A stretch of 64,000 nucleotides of DNA from Paraflavisolibacter caeni (GTDB taxonomy: Bacteria; Bacteroidota; Bacteroidia; Chitinophagales; Chitinophagaceae). The translations under genes were made by a program, and so were the position numbers. The stretch covers positions 1 through 64,000 of the forward strand of contig NZ_JAOTIF010000026.1 in the NCBI RefSeq assembly GCF_025628885.1. The letters run 5' to 3'. Under the pieces are notes generated by a model. It saw only the letters and a list, made by a program, of their open reading frames with translations, was not told the origin of the DNA and did no database searches. Shown piece after piece: positions 17,102 to 26,305 of the stretch. The stretch's first letter is position 1. The number at the start of each line of letters is the position of its first letter.

Positions 17102-19065
17102 ATCTGCATTTCGAACACCTTTTGATATTGTCCCCATTCATCATTGCTCAATATCCTACTCTTGCAAAACTCATAAATATACCGGTCAGCCGTCCTGTCG
17201 GGAATACCCATGCGATATGCGATCGTACGAAAATCCTTCCTGCTAAACACCTCCGGCAAACGCTTGAAAAATCCTTCCTTCCGGTTACTGCGCTTGGGCA
17301 ACGGCTCTTCCTCTGGCAATTCAGAATACACCTTGGCAGCATGCTTCACCAACACCCTCACCATACTCAACGCCATTTGAAAATCCCTGTCCTCGCACAC
17401 CAACTGCTTAGGGATCACACCATGCTCCATCAACCGCAACGCCGAAAAGATCATACTCACCCTGAAAGCAATCAGCCCCAGCCTGCGCACCGTAGCCAGG
17501 TAATCAATACCTTTCAGACTTACATAAGCATCCTGCACAATAGTAAAAAACCCGTTAAACTGCCCCTGCTGCTCCGGCGTAAGCACAAACTGCACCTCCT
17601 CATGTTCCTGCAATTGCTTGTACAACCCAAAAAACTCCCCGCCAAGCCGTTTGAAATAGGCATCCAGGCTTTCTTCTTCCGCAGAATAGGCAAATACATC
17701 CTTCCACACCGGCTGTATATTCATGTAATAAAAAATAAAGCGGCTGAACAACCCGTTCTCTGCATTCGGTATCAGTGCCGACACCTGCTTTGGCGTACCT
17801 GAAAGAATAGTGGAAATACAAGGACTTTCAATGTCTACATACTCCCTGTCCGTTCTTCTGTAATAGGAAATAGTCTCATGGTGAAAGGCCTTCCGGAAAC
17901 CATCACTGTAATTACCATAATCACTCTTAAACGCCTGGGCCAGCGTATCGCCTTCCGTTTCAAAGATGATACCCCTTCCTTCATTTTCATGCAACAGCTG
18001 GAACACACCAGTGGTACTGTTATTGGCAGGAATAAACAACATCTTTTCAGGAGGTCGGTTCGGCTTCTCTCCTCCTTCACTGTTCTTTAACTGGTTATAT
18101 TCTGCAAGCAGCAACTCATGCTCTTTCTTCAACAGCTTTGCCTGGTCCCTAAGGTGGTAATGAATAGGTAGTACCAGTTGCTTGCAATGCACCAGCCTGC
18201 CTTTACCTGCAGAGGCCTTGGCCGTCAAAAACAGGTACATGTTAGGATATACCTTCTTCCCATCATAAATACCATAAAACGTAGGCAGACAAGCACTCAG
18301 TGCCACCAGCGAACCCAGCAGCAACAAATCCCTCTCTTCATTACTGGCAGCATACGCCACCACCTGTTTCAAAAACTCAGGCAGATCTGCGTATACACTT
18401 GCCGGTATGTTGGGCATACACTCTTCTTCTGGATCCTGCCCCCCTGCCGTTCTCTCATCCACCGTTTGTCTATTCCTGCCATTGGCAACATTTTGCTTCC
18501 CACCCTGTCCACTCATCCTTCCTGCCACTTTCCGCTCGTCCTCAATTGGCCGCTGCTCCTTCACCTCCTCTCCGTCAACCTCCCTCTGATGCACCTCTTT
18601 CATTTCATCTCCAAGCTGATCTTCACCTGCCACTTCCTCCTGCCGCCCGATTCCTCCAATATCAATGCCCGACTCCTTCGCATAATAGAAAAAGCTTTTC
18701 AACGTAATCCCGTTACCCTTTCCCTTCAGGCAACTACTATACTGCCAGTCACTCTCTGCTTTTGTATAACCAGGGTAAAAACAACTCACCCTATGAAAAT
18801 AACTCCGCCCCTCCTCGCCAAAAGCGCTGGCCAGGGCAAAGCCTATATTCCGCCATTGTGCATACCGGGCAGTAATATCTACCTTCTTTTCTTCTATGTT
18901 CTTAATTACACTTTCCACATCATCAGTAGCCTCACTAACAACACCACTTACATCACTACTATTACTATCTACATTACTACCATTACCATCTCCACCACGT
19001 TCCGGAACTTGCTTTTGTTCAACCTGGTTGATCCATTCATTCGGATCAAAAACCTTTTTTTCCAT
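17098..19065 (-). CDS. PriCT/DUF3987 primase-helicase-like protein
   Basis: The 655-aa protein has an N-terminal PriCT-2-like domain (~60-135: YAQWRNIGFALASAFGEEGR, YTKAESDWQYSSC), a low-complexity acidic linker (~140-215), and a DUF3987 ATPase-like core (~225-560) with a Walker A-like TAKASAGKGR (281-290) and an acidic FETEGD (Walker B-like, ~360). The C-terminus (~580-655) may be a winged-helix DNA-binding region. Such proteins act with BT4734-like primases, and that gene lies 127 bp upstream on the same strand. I infer a replication function for a mobile unit. A truncated copy exists at 13323. Confidence 0.85.
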   Translation of the reverse strand: MEKKVFDPNEWINQVEQKQVPERGGDGNGSNVDSNSSDVSGVVSEATDDVESVIKNIEEKKVDITARYAQWRNIGFALASAFGEEGRSYFHRVSCFYPGYTKAESDWQYSSCLKGKGNGITLKSFFYYAKESGIDIGGIGRQEEVAGEDQLGDEMKEVHQREVDGEEVKEQRPIEDERKVAGRMSGQGGKQNVANGRNRQTVDERTAGGQDPEEECMPNIPASVYADLPEFLKQVVAYAASNEERDLLLLGSLVALSACLPTFYGIYDGKKVYPNMYLFLTAKASAGKGRLVHCKQLVLPIHYHLRDQAKLLKKEHELLLAEYNQLKNSEGGEKPNRPPEKMLFIPANNSTTGVFQLLHENEGRGIIFETEGDTLAQAFKSDYGNYSDGFRKAFHHETISYYRRTDREYVDIESPCISTILSGTPKQVSALIPNAENGLFSRFIFYYMNIQPVWKDVFAYSAEEESLDAYFKRLGGEFFGLYKQLQEHEEVQFVLTPEQQGQFNGFFTIVQDAYVSLKGIDYLATVRRLGLIAFRVSMIFSALRLMEHGVIPKQLVCEDRDFQMALSMVRVLVKHAAKVYSELPEEEPLPKRSNRKEGFFKRLPEVFSRKDFRTIAYRMGIPDRTADRYIYEFCKSRILSNDEWGQYQKVFEMQI

Positions 19066-19156
19066 GATAAAGTCTTTTGAATTAACTGATTAAATTGATA
19101 GAAATACCTCCCCTACAATACCACTAGATACCTCCAGGGTCTGCAGCGCTGACGCT

Positions 19157-19173
19157 CTCCGCCTCAGGCGGAG
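19157..19173. other. 7-bp hairpin between the primase and helicase genes
   Basis: CTCCGCC and GGCGGAG are separated by 3 nt in the 127-bp gap between the two minus-strand genes. There is no T run after it, so it may be an RNA processing or attenuating structure rather than a full terminator. Confidence 0.4.
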
Positions 19174-19192
19174 CTGGGGGTGTGTATGGGGG

Positions 19193-20254
19193 TTATGTGT
19201 ATTTAGGATGTATGTATACATGCGGATCACACGGCAGGAAACACGCCCTCGCCACATCCTTGCCCGAAGCATCCATCTTCTGCCCGTAAGTATGTAATAA
19301 ATAGTTACTGATGCCAACAGCATACTGCTGGTGAGTGGCCTTGGTAATGTCTATAGGGATCACCCATTTCAACCCATGCCCCGAAGGAGAAACAAAAAGC
19401 AGTTCTGTCTCAAAATAAGGATCTGCAAGCAGTCTTTGCTTCAATCCCTCAACATCCTCCAGGTGATCAAAGTCCACGGCAAACAAACCAGAATGCTGCA
19501 CTAGGGCACTATTCTCCCTCTTCACGAACGTGCCCGAAAAAGTAACGTAATCAAACTGCTTCGCCTTGTAAGCCCTGGCCTCCTTTTCATCCTGTATCAT
19601 CCGCAATGCATTTGTGCATTTTTGATACGATATCCCCTTGATCTTCTCATACACCTCCACCAGGCTCACACCGCCCGACGGAACCGTATTCCGTACTGGC
19701 TTTTTGAAAAAACTAAACTCCGGTACCTGGATTTCGCCACTTTTACCCTCCTGAGTAAATTGAGTAATTTGAGTAATTTTTTTTACCTCATTTCGCCCAA
19801 CCTGTTGCGCACTGTCGCAATTACCAAACCCACGCCCAATGCGCAATCCAAGCTCCTCGTTCAGTTTTGTCAGTAATTCCGCTCCTTCAAGTTGGTAATG
19901 CAACTGAGCAAAGTCATATGCATCCCCCTTACAATCTGCCACCTCCGTATCATGATGCCTGGCTTCACCATCCACAATACCCACATGCAGCGTCTGCTTA
20001 TCCCCGTTAAAAGGATTCTTCGCAGGCAGGCAATGCCGCCCCCTCAACACCAGCACCACCTCATCCTTATAATACTGCCGCAACACATGCGCATAGATCT
20101 TCACTCCATAATGCGTCTTCCCGCTGATAGCTTCCCTATTCAGTTCCATCTGCGCCAACACTTCCTGCACACCCTTCTCATTGCCCCTACTCATTCCCGT
20201 TACCTCTTGCTTCTTATGATCCCCCTTCGGCTTTTGGTATAAGATCTTCCTCAT
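19193..20254 (-). CDS. BT4734-like (VirE N-terminal) primase-family protein
   Basis: The 353-aa protein carries a BT4734/VirE N-terminal domain in its second half: a YEKIKG helix, then FAVDFDHLEDVEGLK, FVSPSGHGLKW and a C-terminal DVARACFLPCDP, the pattern of a primase-polymerase-like fold with an acidic pair, SxxGxGxK and RxxFLPxDP. Inside the gene, 19751-19777 encodes KITQITQFTQ through repeats of the TTGAGTAAT nonamer. The start overlaps the upstream HTH gene by 4 bp, showing coupled translation. It probably primes DNA synthesis for the cassette; no catalytic test is possible here. Confidence 0.82.
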   Translation of the reverse strand: MRKILYQKPKGDHKKQEVTGMSRGNEKGVQEVLAQMELNREAISGKTHYGVKIYAHVLRQYYKDEVVLVLRGRHCLPAKNPFNGDKQTLHVGIVDGEARHHDTEVADCKGDAYDFAQLHYQLEGAELLTKLNEELGLRIGRGFGNCDSAQQVGRNEVKKITQITQFTQEGKSGEIQVPEFSFFKKPVRNTVPSGGVSLVEVYEKIKGISYQKCTNALRMIQDEKEARAYKAKQFDYVTFSGTFVKRENSALVQHSGLFAVDFDHLEDVEGLKQRLLADPYFETELLFVSPSGHGLKWVIPIDITKATHQQYAVGISNYLLHTYGQKMDASGKDVARACFLPCDPHVYIHPKYT

Positions 20255-20538
20255 TGCTTGTCCCTCCTCTTTTTACTCATGTAAACGTTCGCCTCTTCCT
20301 CCGAAGCAATCCGGTTACTCAATAGCCATCCGTCCAGTTCCGAACGCCGGAAGAAAACCACCTTGCCATTAGGCTTGTAATAGGGGATCTTGTTAAACGA
20401 AGTAAGCTTGTACATATACGACTGCGTAAATCCACAGTATGCACAACCTTCAGAAAAAGTAAATACCTCTTTCTGAAAATAGCCACGGCTCTTGATCAGC
20501 CGTTCCAGGTCATCAAAACGTTTTAATAAAACGTCCAT
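20251..20538 (-). CDS. excisionase-type helix-turn-helix protein
   Basis: The 95-aa protein has a HTH_17/MerR-like pattern at residues ~28-75 (TFSEGCAYCGFTQSYMYKLTSFNKIPYYKPNGKVVFF split around the wing, then RRSELDGWLL). Proteins of this type in Bacteroidota bind DNA as excisionase-like or regulatory factors of mobile elements. It overlaps the primase gene by 4 bp and is first in that tight pair. No integrase accompanies it here. Confidence 0.8.
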   Translation of the reverse strand: MDVLLKRFDDLERLIKSRGYFQKEVFTFSEGCAYCGFTQSYMYKLTSFNKIPYYKPNGKVVFFRRSELDGWLLSNRIASEEEANVYMSKKRRDKQ

Positions 20539-20601
20539 TTTTTTAAATTTAAAAGTGAAAAAAATGGACTTGGGCCCTAAGTCCTATTCGTTTCCGGATA
20601 A

Positions 20602-20811
20602 CTACTCCTTCTCTACCGCCACCTGGCTCACCGCCGATGCCACAGAACCAGCCACAGCCAAATAACCCGCAATCTTAACCACCACCAGGGGCAGTGCAAA
20701 CGGAGCACTCGTCAACGCAATACTCACCGCCGTTAACACCAATCCAATATTTCTCAACCTCGCAAAAAATGGGGGCGTCGGCGCCGTCATTCTTATAAAA
20801 ATCTTACCCAT
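20602..20811 (-). CDS. small holin-like membrane protein
   Basis: From ATG 20811 the product is 69 aa, MGKIFIRMTAPTPPFFARLR followed by two hydrophobic helices (~22-42 and ~46-62) and a charged tail. Such a two-helix protein might be a holin-like or envelope protein. It is on the same strand as the cassette and lies 63 bp upstream of the HTH gene. Function is unknown; the reading frame looks real because the codon use and helix pattern are sensible. Confidence 0.6.
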   Translation of the reverse strand: MGKIFIRMTAPTPPFFARLRNIGLVLTAVSIALTSAPFALPLVVVKIAGYLAVAGSVASAVSQVAVEKE

Positions 20812-20929
20812 CTCTAAAAACATTTAAACAATTAAAAAATCCCATCTCCCAAAAATCTACCATCCAAAAAAGAAAGCCGGAGCTTCTCTAATCCACCCCG
20901 GCCCCTCAACCAACCATCACCATCCAAAC

Positions 20930-20976
20930 TCCAAACCTCAAACTCCAAACCCCAAACTTCAAACTCCAAACCCCTA
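20930..20976. repeat. AAACTCC-type heptad repeat, copy 1
   Basis: The segment is built from ~7-nt units (AAACTCC, AAACCCC, AAACTTC). About 36 bp of it recur exactly at 26322-26358, behind the outer-membrane protein gene. There is no G on the plus strand across the repeat. It ends at the stop codon of the 20974 gene. Confidence 0.75.
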
Positions 20977-21729
20977 AACCGCTTCAACTTTCACCAACGC
21001 CAACGCATTAAACGCCCCATTATTCAACGAATAAAACTCACCATTCACCGATTGGTAGAACTCAATACCCGCAACCACGAACAGCGGGTGAACACTGCCG
21101 GGAGAAACCGTACTTTCCAAACTGATCGGCGCTGTCGGCATGTTGTCCAAAGGCAGCATAGCTGTTTCTTTGGTATCCACCACGTAAGTGTTCCCTTCAA
21201 AATCAACCTCCGCCGCAGCAGCAACCACCTTGAAATGCGTAGCGCCAGCCGGCGCAGCAATCATGTTCCCTGGCACAAAAGCCGGTACATCCACAGTAGC
21301 CTGTCCGGTAGCCCTTGTCAGCGTCACACCATAAGGTGCATACAACGACGTACTGAGTTTACCATCATTGTTGAACTCAAACCCTTGAAGCAACTCGATC
21401 TCACCATCGATCACGTTCCGCATACCCCGCACATTAGTGGCATCTGCCTTCACCACCTTCACCATCTCCTTAGTCAGCCTGCTGGTCAGCAGCCTGTCCG
21501 ATGCATTTTGCAATAAACTCCTCAACGCAGTACGCAAAAGCTTGCCAGCCTTACCGGCCCTGCCAAACTCCGCACCATTTTCCCTGGTCCTCACAAATGC
21601 AGGGTCCGTTGCTATACGGTTGCCACTAACGCCCCCCTTTAACCGAACTTGGAAGCCATCTCCCGACTTAAAAAACGTTACACCACCAAGTGTTCCTTCA
21701 ATTGGAAAAATCCCCGATTGTCTTGCCAT
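20974..21729 (-). CDS. uncharacterised protein of the primase cassette (DUF6266-like start)
   Basis: The 251-aa protein begins MARQSGIFPIEGTLGGVTFFK, and FVRTRENGAEFGRAGKAGK follows near residue 48. The N-terminus recalls DUF6266 proteins (G-x-LGG-x-TF/Y-K, then R-x-K-GG and an R-x-x-EF segment), but I am not sure it belongs there. The rest is alanine- and valine-rich beta sequence with no signal peptide. ATG 21729 is preferred over the GTG one codon upstream. It is the first gene of the minus-strand cassette. A structural or packaging-like role is only a guess. Confidence 0.65.
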   Translation of the reverse strand: MARQSGIFPIEGTLGGVTFFKSGDGFQVRLKGGVSGNRIATDPAFVRTRENGAEFGRAGKAGKLLRTALRSLLQNASDRLLTSRLTKEMVKVVKADATNVRGMRNVIDGEIELLQGFEFNNDGKLSTSLYAPYGVTLTRATGQATVDVPAFVPGNMIAAPAGATHFKVVAAAAEVDFEGNTYVVDTKETAMLPLDNMPTAPISLESTVSPGSVHPLFVVAGIEFYQSVNGEFYSLNNGAFNALALVKVEAV

Positions 21730-21989
21730 CACTAATCTGTTTTAATTCAGTAATCAAATAAAATGTTTCATCAACAACCTAAAAGTACACCCCTCCTAAT
21801 CCACTAACAAACAAGCAGTTCCGCTTTCGACCATTTATGCCGATTATGCCGTTTTCTTCACTTATTTCCACTAAATATTTAGTAAATTTGGGCATCAAAA
21901 CTTACATGACTTATGTCACTTCACATGCACAATAATCACGACCTAACTATCTTATATAACCGCCCACATCCCACATCCCTTCATCCTAG

Positions 21990-22044
21990 GTGTATGGATG
22001 GTGTATAGATGGTGTATGGATAGTGTATGGGGAGTGTATGAAAA
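21990..22044. repeat. five 11-nt tandem repeats (GTGTATGGATG type)
   Basis: Five contiguous 11-nt units begin GTGTAT (GTGTATGGATG, GTGTATAGATG, GTGTATGGATA, GTGTATGGGGA, GTGTATGAAAA). They lie between the divergent genes starting at 21729 and 22229. One unit per DNA helical turn is the spacing of iterons or cooperative operators. A related GTGTATGGGGG occurs near 19180. The rest of 21733-22228 holds a CACCATT-type low-complexity stretch (22090-22160) and no gene. Confidence 0.75.
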
Positions 22045-22228
22045 CCCTATTCCCACTCCCATTTCCAGACACCCAACTCTCTTTCCACTTATTCACCATT
22101 AACCATTGCCCATTCACAATTGACCACTCACCATTAACCATTCACCATCGCCATTCAAACATTAACCCAACGATAAAAAATAAAAACACAGCAATAAACA
22201 AAACGATTAAAAGAAGAAACATTATACG

Positions 22229-22420
22229 ATGGACAGGCTCTGCATTTACGCGAAAGACATTCAGATCATAACAGGAAAAAGCATTCGCTATTGCCGCGAC
22301 CTCATAAAGAAAATAAGGGAAGCCCGCGGCAAGCAAAATCACCAGTTCGTCACCATCGATGAATTCTGCGAATATACCGGCCTCTGCCCCGTGGCTGTCA
22401 AAGAAATACTCCTCGCCTGA
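22229..22420 (+). CDS. small helix-turn-helix-like protein
   Basis: The 63-aa protein (MDRLCIYAKDIQIITGKSIR at the start) has two helical segments of HTH type: KDIQIITGKSIRYCRDLIKKI and VTIDEFCEYTGLCPVAVKEIL. It is preceded by a purine-rich run and is divergent from the cassette across the 11-nt repeats. It could regulate the cassette by binding there. Function is inferred from shape and position only. Confidence 0.65.
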   Translation: MDRLCIYAKDIQIITGKSIRYCRDLIKKIREARGKQNHQFVTIDEFCEYTGLCPVAVKEILLA

Positions 22421-22601
22421 AACAGCAATAAAATAATAATTTGATGAAGGTTACCTTTCCCAGGCTTCTGGAATAAATGATAGAACATATTCCAAAGCTT
22501 TAGAGTAGTTCCTATTACACTTTTCTTCCACGATGCACAAAACAGTTTATGTAAAAAAACAGTTTTTGCATCTAATAGGTAATCACAAAAAAATTATTGT
22601 C

Positions 22602-24209
22602 ATGCAAATCCAATTAATTTCATTGGCGACAATGCTGGCAGTGTTATGTCTTGCCTGCAACCAGGGTGCTGAATCTTCTTATGATAAGCAAGAAGTACAA
22701 TTAATAACCCTCAATGAATCAGTACAATCTTTAAAACAAAAAGAAACCAACAGGGCTTCAGTCGGGGATACTACTAAAGAAAATCCTTTAAACACGGAAG
22801 ACTATGACAACATTGTCGAAAACAACTTTCTGGCTGCTACTCAAAATCCCCTTTCTACATTTTCTATTGATGTCGATGAAGCTTCATATAGTAATATCAG
22901 GCGCTTCATTAATGAAGGAAGTATTCCCCCGCCAGGGGCGGTGCGCATTGAAGAAATGATCAACTATTTCGATTATGATTATGCAGCACCCGTCACAGGT
23001 GAACCTTTTGCTGTATACACAGAAATCAGTACTTGTCCATGGAATGCAAAACACCAATTAATTCACATCGGTTTAAAAGGTAAAGAATTACCTGTAAATA
23101 ATTTACCCTCTTCCAATCTTGTATTTCTGATCGATGTCAGTGGCTCTATGGATGAACCAAATAAATTGCCACTGGTACAGCAATCATTGAAGTTACTAAC
23201 TGGCCAATTGAGAGAAAAGGATAAAGTGGCCATCGTGGTGTATGCAGGCAATGCAGGTCTTGTTCTTCCATCCACAGCCGGTGATAATAAAATGAAGATC
23301 AAAGAAGCTATTGATGCATTGCAGGCTGGCGGCTCTACAGCTGGCGGCGAAGGAATTCAACTGGCATATAAGATCGCCAGGGAAAATTTCATTCCCAATG
23401 GCAACAACCGGATAATCCTGGCTACAGATGGTGATTTTAACGTAGGCATGAGCAGTGATGATGAGTTGGTCCGGTTAATTGAAAAAGAACGACAAAGTGG
23501 AGTGTTTCTCAGTGTACTTGGATTTGGTATGGGTAACTACAAAGATGGCAAAATGCAGCAATTAGCAGGCAAAGGAAATGGTAATCATTCCTATATCGAT
23601 AACCTGAATGAAGCTAGGAAAGTATTAGTAAGTGAGTTTGGCAGTACCTTATTTACCATTGCGAAAGATGTTAAATTACAGGTTGAATTCAATCCCGCAA
23701 AAGTCCAGTCCTATCGCTTGATTGGCTATGAAAACCGCCTGCTGGCAGCTGAAGATTTTAATGATGATGCAAAAGATGCCGGCGAATTAGGCAGCGGTCA
23801 TACAGTGACTGCTCTTTATGAAATCATTCCCATGGGTGTAAGAGACGAATTTACTCGTCCTGTAGATAGCCTGAAATACACCTCCTACGAAAAAATGAAT
23901 CATAATAACAAAGACGAAGTAATGACCATTAAACTGCGGTATAAAGAACCCGGTGGAGATACCAGCAAATTGATGGTACATCTAGTTAAAGATTCAAAAA
24001 CCCCGCTTGAAAGCAGTTCTGATAACTTCCGCTTTTCTGCTGCAGTAGCAGAGTTCGGCTTATTGTTGCGTAATTCTAAATTTAAACAGGATGCACAATA
24101 TAGTCAGGTATTGTCGCTTGCCAGCTCAGCCAAAGGAAAAGACATCAATAACTACCGGGAAGAATTTATACAGCTGGTAAATGCTTCAACTTCGATAGCA
24201 AAAAAATGA
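22602..24209 (+). CDS. VWA-domain lipoprotein (YfbK-like)
   Basis: ATG 22602 gives a lipoprotein signal (MQIQLISLATMLAVLCLACNQ); the frame to 22533 adds a basic tail. The 535-aa product has the YfbK-type N-terminal part (NPLSTFSIDVDEASYSNIRRF, PPPGAVRIEEMINYFDYDY), a von Willebrand A domain (~170-345) with the metal site DVSGSMDE (Asp178) and ATDGDFNVG, and a C-terminal DUF3520-like part (GYENRLLAAEDFNDDAKDAGE). It should bind partner proteins through a divalent cation at the envelope. The 181-bp gap before it holds no evident gene. Confidence 0.9.
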   Translation: MQIQLISLATMLAVLCLACNQGAESSYDKQEVQLITLNESVQSLKQKETNRASVGDTTKENPLNTEDYDNIVENNFLAATQNPLSTFSIDVDEASYSNIRRFINEGSIPPPGAVRIEEMINYFDYDYAAPVTGEPFAVYTEISTCPWNAKHQLIHIGLKGKELPVNNLPSSNLVFLIDVSGSMDEPNKLPLVQQSLKLLTGQLREKDKVAIVVYAGNAGLVLPSTAGDNKMKIKEAIDALQAGGSTAGGEGIQLAYKIARENFIPNGNNRIILATDGDFNVGMSSDDELVRLIEKERQSGVFLSVLGFGMGNYKDGKMQQLAGKGNGNHSYIDNLNEARKVLVSEFGSTLFTIAKDVKLQVEFNPAKVQSYRLIGYENRLLAAEDFNDDAKDAGELGSGHTVTALYEIIPMGVRDEFTRPVDSLKYTSYEKMNHNNKDEVMTIKLRYKEPGGDTSKLMVHLVKDSKTPLESSSDNFRFSAAVAEFGLLLRNSKFKQDAQYSQVLSLASSAKGKDINNYREEFIQLVNASTSIAKK

Positions 24210-24231
24210 AAAACATGAAATTCCGACAACA

Positions 24232-24268
24232 TTTCACTCTTTTATTCGCTTTGAATAAAAGAGTGAAA
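24232..24268. terminator. perfect 16-bp inverted repeat behind the VWA gene
   Basis: TTTCACTCTTTTATTC (24232-24247) pairs perfectly with 24253-24268 around a 5-nt loop, 22 bp after the stop. It is A+T-rich and lacks a T tract, so it is a candidate terminator rather than a strong one. Bases 24269-24495 show no gene. Confidence 0.55.
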
Positions 24269-24495
24269 GGCATTTAACCAAACCAACAATGCACTGCATA
24301 CGCTCATGCTACCACCCTTGGTGTCATATCATTTCAGATGTAAGCGATATTTACCTTCAGTCCTTTTCCCTTCATATAATCTGCAATAATTTGAAAAAGT
24401 CTCCTGGCAAATTTTTCCGATTAGAAACAAGGTAACATTCACTCCCTTCCAGGTATCTATTCATATCTCAATTCACCTGGAAAAGAATAGAAACA

Positions 24496-26292
24496 ATGAG
24501 AACAAGGCAATGCAATGCCCATCTGTTTTCTAATGTAAAATGGATAAAGATCAGCATAAGGATCATTGAGATCCTTTATTGCTGCTCTTTGATGTTACCA
24601 CTATCTGCGCAAAATATATCTCATGATCCTTTCAATAAAAAAACGGAAACAATGAAAACAAAAAAAGACACACTGCTAAAACTTTCAGGCAGTATGACTA
24701 TTTCCAGCACAGTTAATTACACAAGCGGAATTCCCTACCGCCTTCCCCCCTTTTCCTGGACATTTTCCTGGTACCCGGTCCTTACTTTCAAAGGTATCAC
24801 CATACCTACCAGGATCATCCTGGGAAAGCAGGATAGCTATTTTCATCAGCCTTTTAATCAAATAGGGATCAGCCCGCGCTATAAATGGATAACCTTGCAC
24901 CTGGGCTACCGCAACCTGCACTTTTCACCTTTTACACTTGCAGGACATACATTCTTGGGGACTGGCTTGGAATTGAATCCCGGTAAATGGAAAATTGCTC
25001 TGATGTACGGCCGCTTGCGGAAAGCGATCGGAGAAGACCCTTTGCTCCCTTATCAAATTCAAGCCACATACAAACGATTAGGCTATGGCGGCAATATCGG
25101 CTATGGCAATAAAGATAATTTTATTGCCTTCAGCTTCTTCAGGGCCAGGGATGATACAGCCTCCCTGGAGAATAATACATTCAATACCAATAATCAATTA
25201 ACGCCTTCAGACAACCTGGTGGCAGGCATACGATCAAAACAACAGGTCGGCAAAAAGAACAGTGCAATGAAATGGGTCTGGGAAACAGACTGGGCTGCGA
25301 GTGCTTACAATAGCGACTATAGGGCGCAAAGCATCGCTTCCGGTAAACTGGGATTATGGAAACCTTTCACAGGTTTGTTTCAACCTACGCACTCGATGCG
25401 CCTGGCTACAGCAGGTCAAATAGCCTTGACGTTAAAACAGAAAGACTACGCCACCATACTGCGCTATCGCCGCATAGATCCGGACTATAGATCCATGGGC
25501 GCCTACTATTTTCAGACAGATGTTGAAAGTATCACCCTTGAGCCTTCATGGAAAAGCTGCAAAAAGAAACTAAGCATCCAATCAACTCTTGGCTTTGAAA
25601 GAAATAACCTGGCGCAGCAAAGGAATGCCACTACAAAAAGAACGGTCGGCTCACTCAACCTTTCATTCAACCCAACTCCTAAATATGCACTGGATGTCCA
25701 AATAGCTAATTACGGATGTACACAACAAACAGGCAGAAATCCATTGAATGATACCATACGTATGGTCCAGGCCAATAGGAACATCTGCATCGTCAACCGT
25801 TATCTTTCTGCAAGTGAAACCAAAACACAATCATTGACGTTCATGCTGAACTACCAACTGGTGAGCGACCTCAACGCTTTTACTTCACCGGTAAATAATT
25901 CCCAGGTATTCAACCTGCAACTGGCCTACGACAAAGTGTTGATACCTGCAGGATTGACAATGAATACGTCAATACAACATACCACGTTGACCAATAATAG
26001 CGGCAGGAATACAATATCAGGCATCACCGGCAGCATGACCAAAAACCTGAAGGCAAATAAATTAAGCTACCACAAGGCTGTATCCATTTTCTTCACTTCT
26101 TTTCATCCCAATGGAACGGTTGTATCCAATGAGCAACGGTCAAAAATGTTAACACTGAATGCAGGTATACAGGATAAAATAAATAGGCATCACCAATGGA
26201 ACATTGATGTGAATGGCCTTTTCAACTGGGCGCCGGCCAACCAGTCATTTTCTGAAATCACAGGCAGATTGGCCTATACATACCACTTCTGA
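24496..26292 (+). CDS. probable outer-membrane beta-barrel protein
   Basis: The 598-aa protein has a signal-like N-terminus ending LMLPLSAQ after an unusually long basic stretch. The body is made of alternating strands rich in Tyr, Trp and Asn (LHLGYRNLHFSPFTLAG, LGYGGNIGYGNKDNFIAFSFF) and ends with an aromatic strand (GRLAYTYHF) typical of C-terminal barrel signals. I recognise no family. It precedes the secreted metalloprotease gene by 131 bp on the same strand, so it may be part of the same expression unit. Confidence 0.7.
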   Translation: MRTRQCNAHLFSNVKWIKISIRIIEILYCCSLMLPLSAQNISHDPFNKKTETMKTKKDTLLKLSGSMTISSTVNYTSGIPYRLPPFSWTFSWYPVLTFKGITIPTRIILGKQDSYFHQPFNQIGISPRYKWITLHLGYRNLHFSPFTLAGHTFLGTGLELNPGKWKIALMYGRLRKAIGEDPLLPYQIQATYKRLGYGGNIGYGNKDNFIAFSFFRARDDTASLENNTFNTNNQLTPSDNLVAGIRSKQQVGKKNSAMKWVWETDWAASAYNSDYRAQSIASGKLGLWKPFTGLFQPTHSMRLATAGQIALTLKQKDYATILRYRRIDPDYRSMGAYYFQTDVESITLEPSWKSCKKKLSIQSTLGFERNNLAQQRNATTKRTVGSLNLSFNPTPKYALDVQIANYGCTQQTGRNPLNDTIRMVQANRNICIVNRYLSASETKTQSLTFMLNYQLVSDLNAFTSPVNNSQVFNLQLAYDKVLIPAGLTMNTSIQHTTLTNNSGRNTISGITGSMTKNLKANKLSYHKAVSIFFTSFHPNGTVVSNEQRSKMLTLNAGIQDKINRHHQWNIDVNGLFNWAPANQSFSEITGRLAYTYHF

Positions 26293-26305
26293 TTGCACTA
26301 TAATT

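Noticed and set aside
18178-19080. 300-aa plus-strand ORF opposite the DUF3987 gene
   Set aside because: It is a shadow frame of the helicase gene with His/Pro/Leu-rich low-complexity translation.
20930-22160. CRISPR array from heptad and 11-nt repeats
   Set aside because: Units are 7 or 11 nt and contiguous, without unique spacers of even length.
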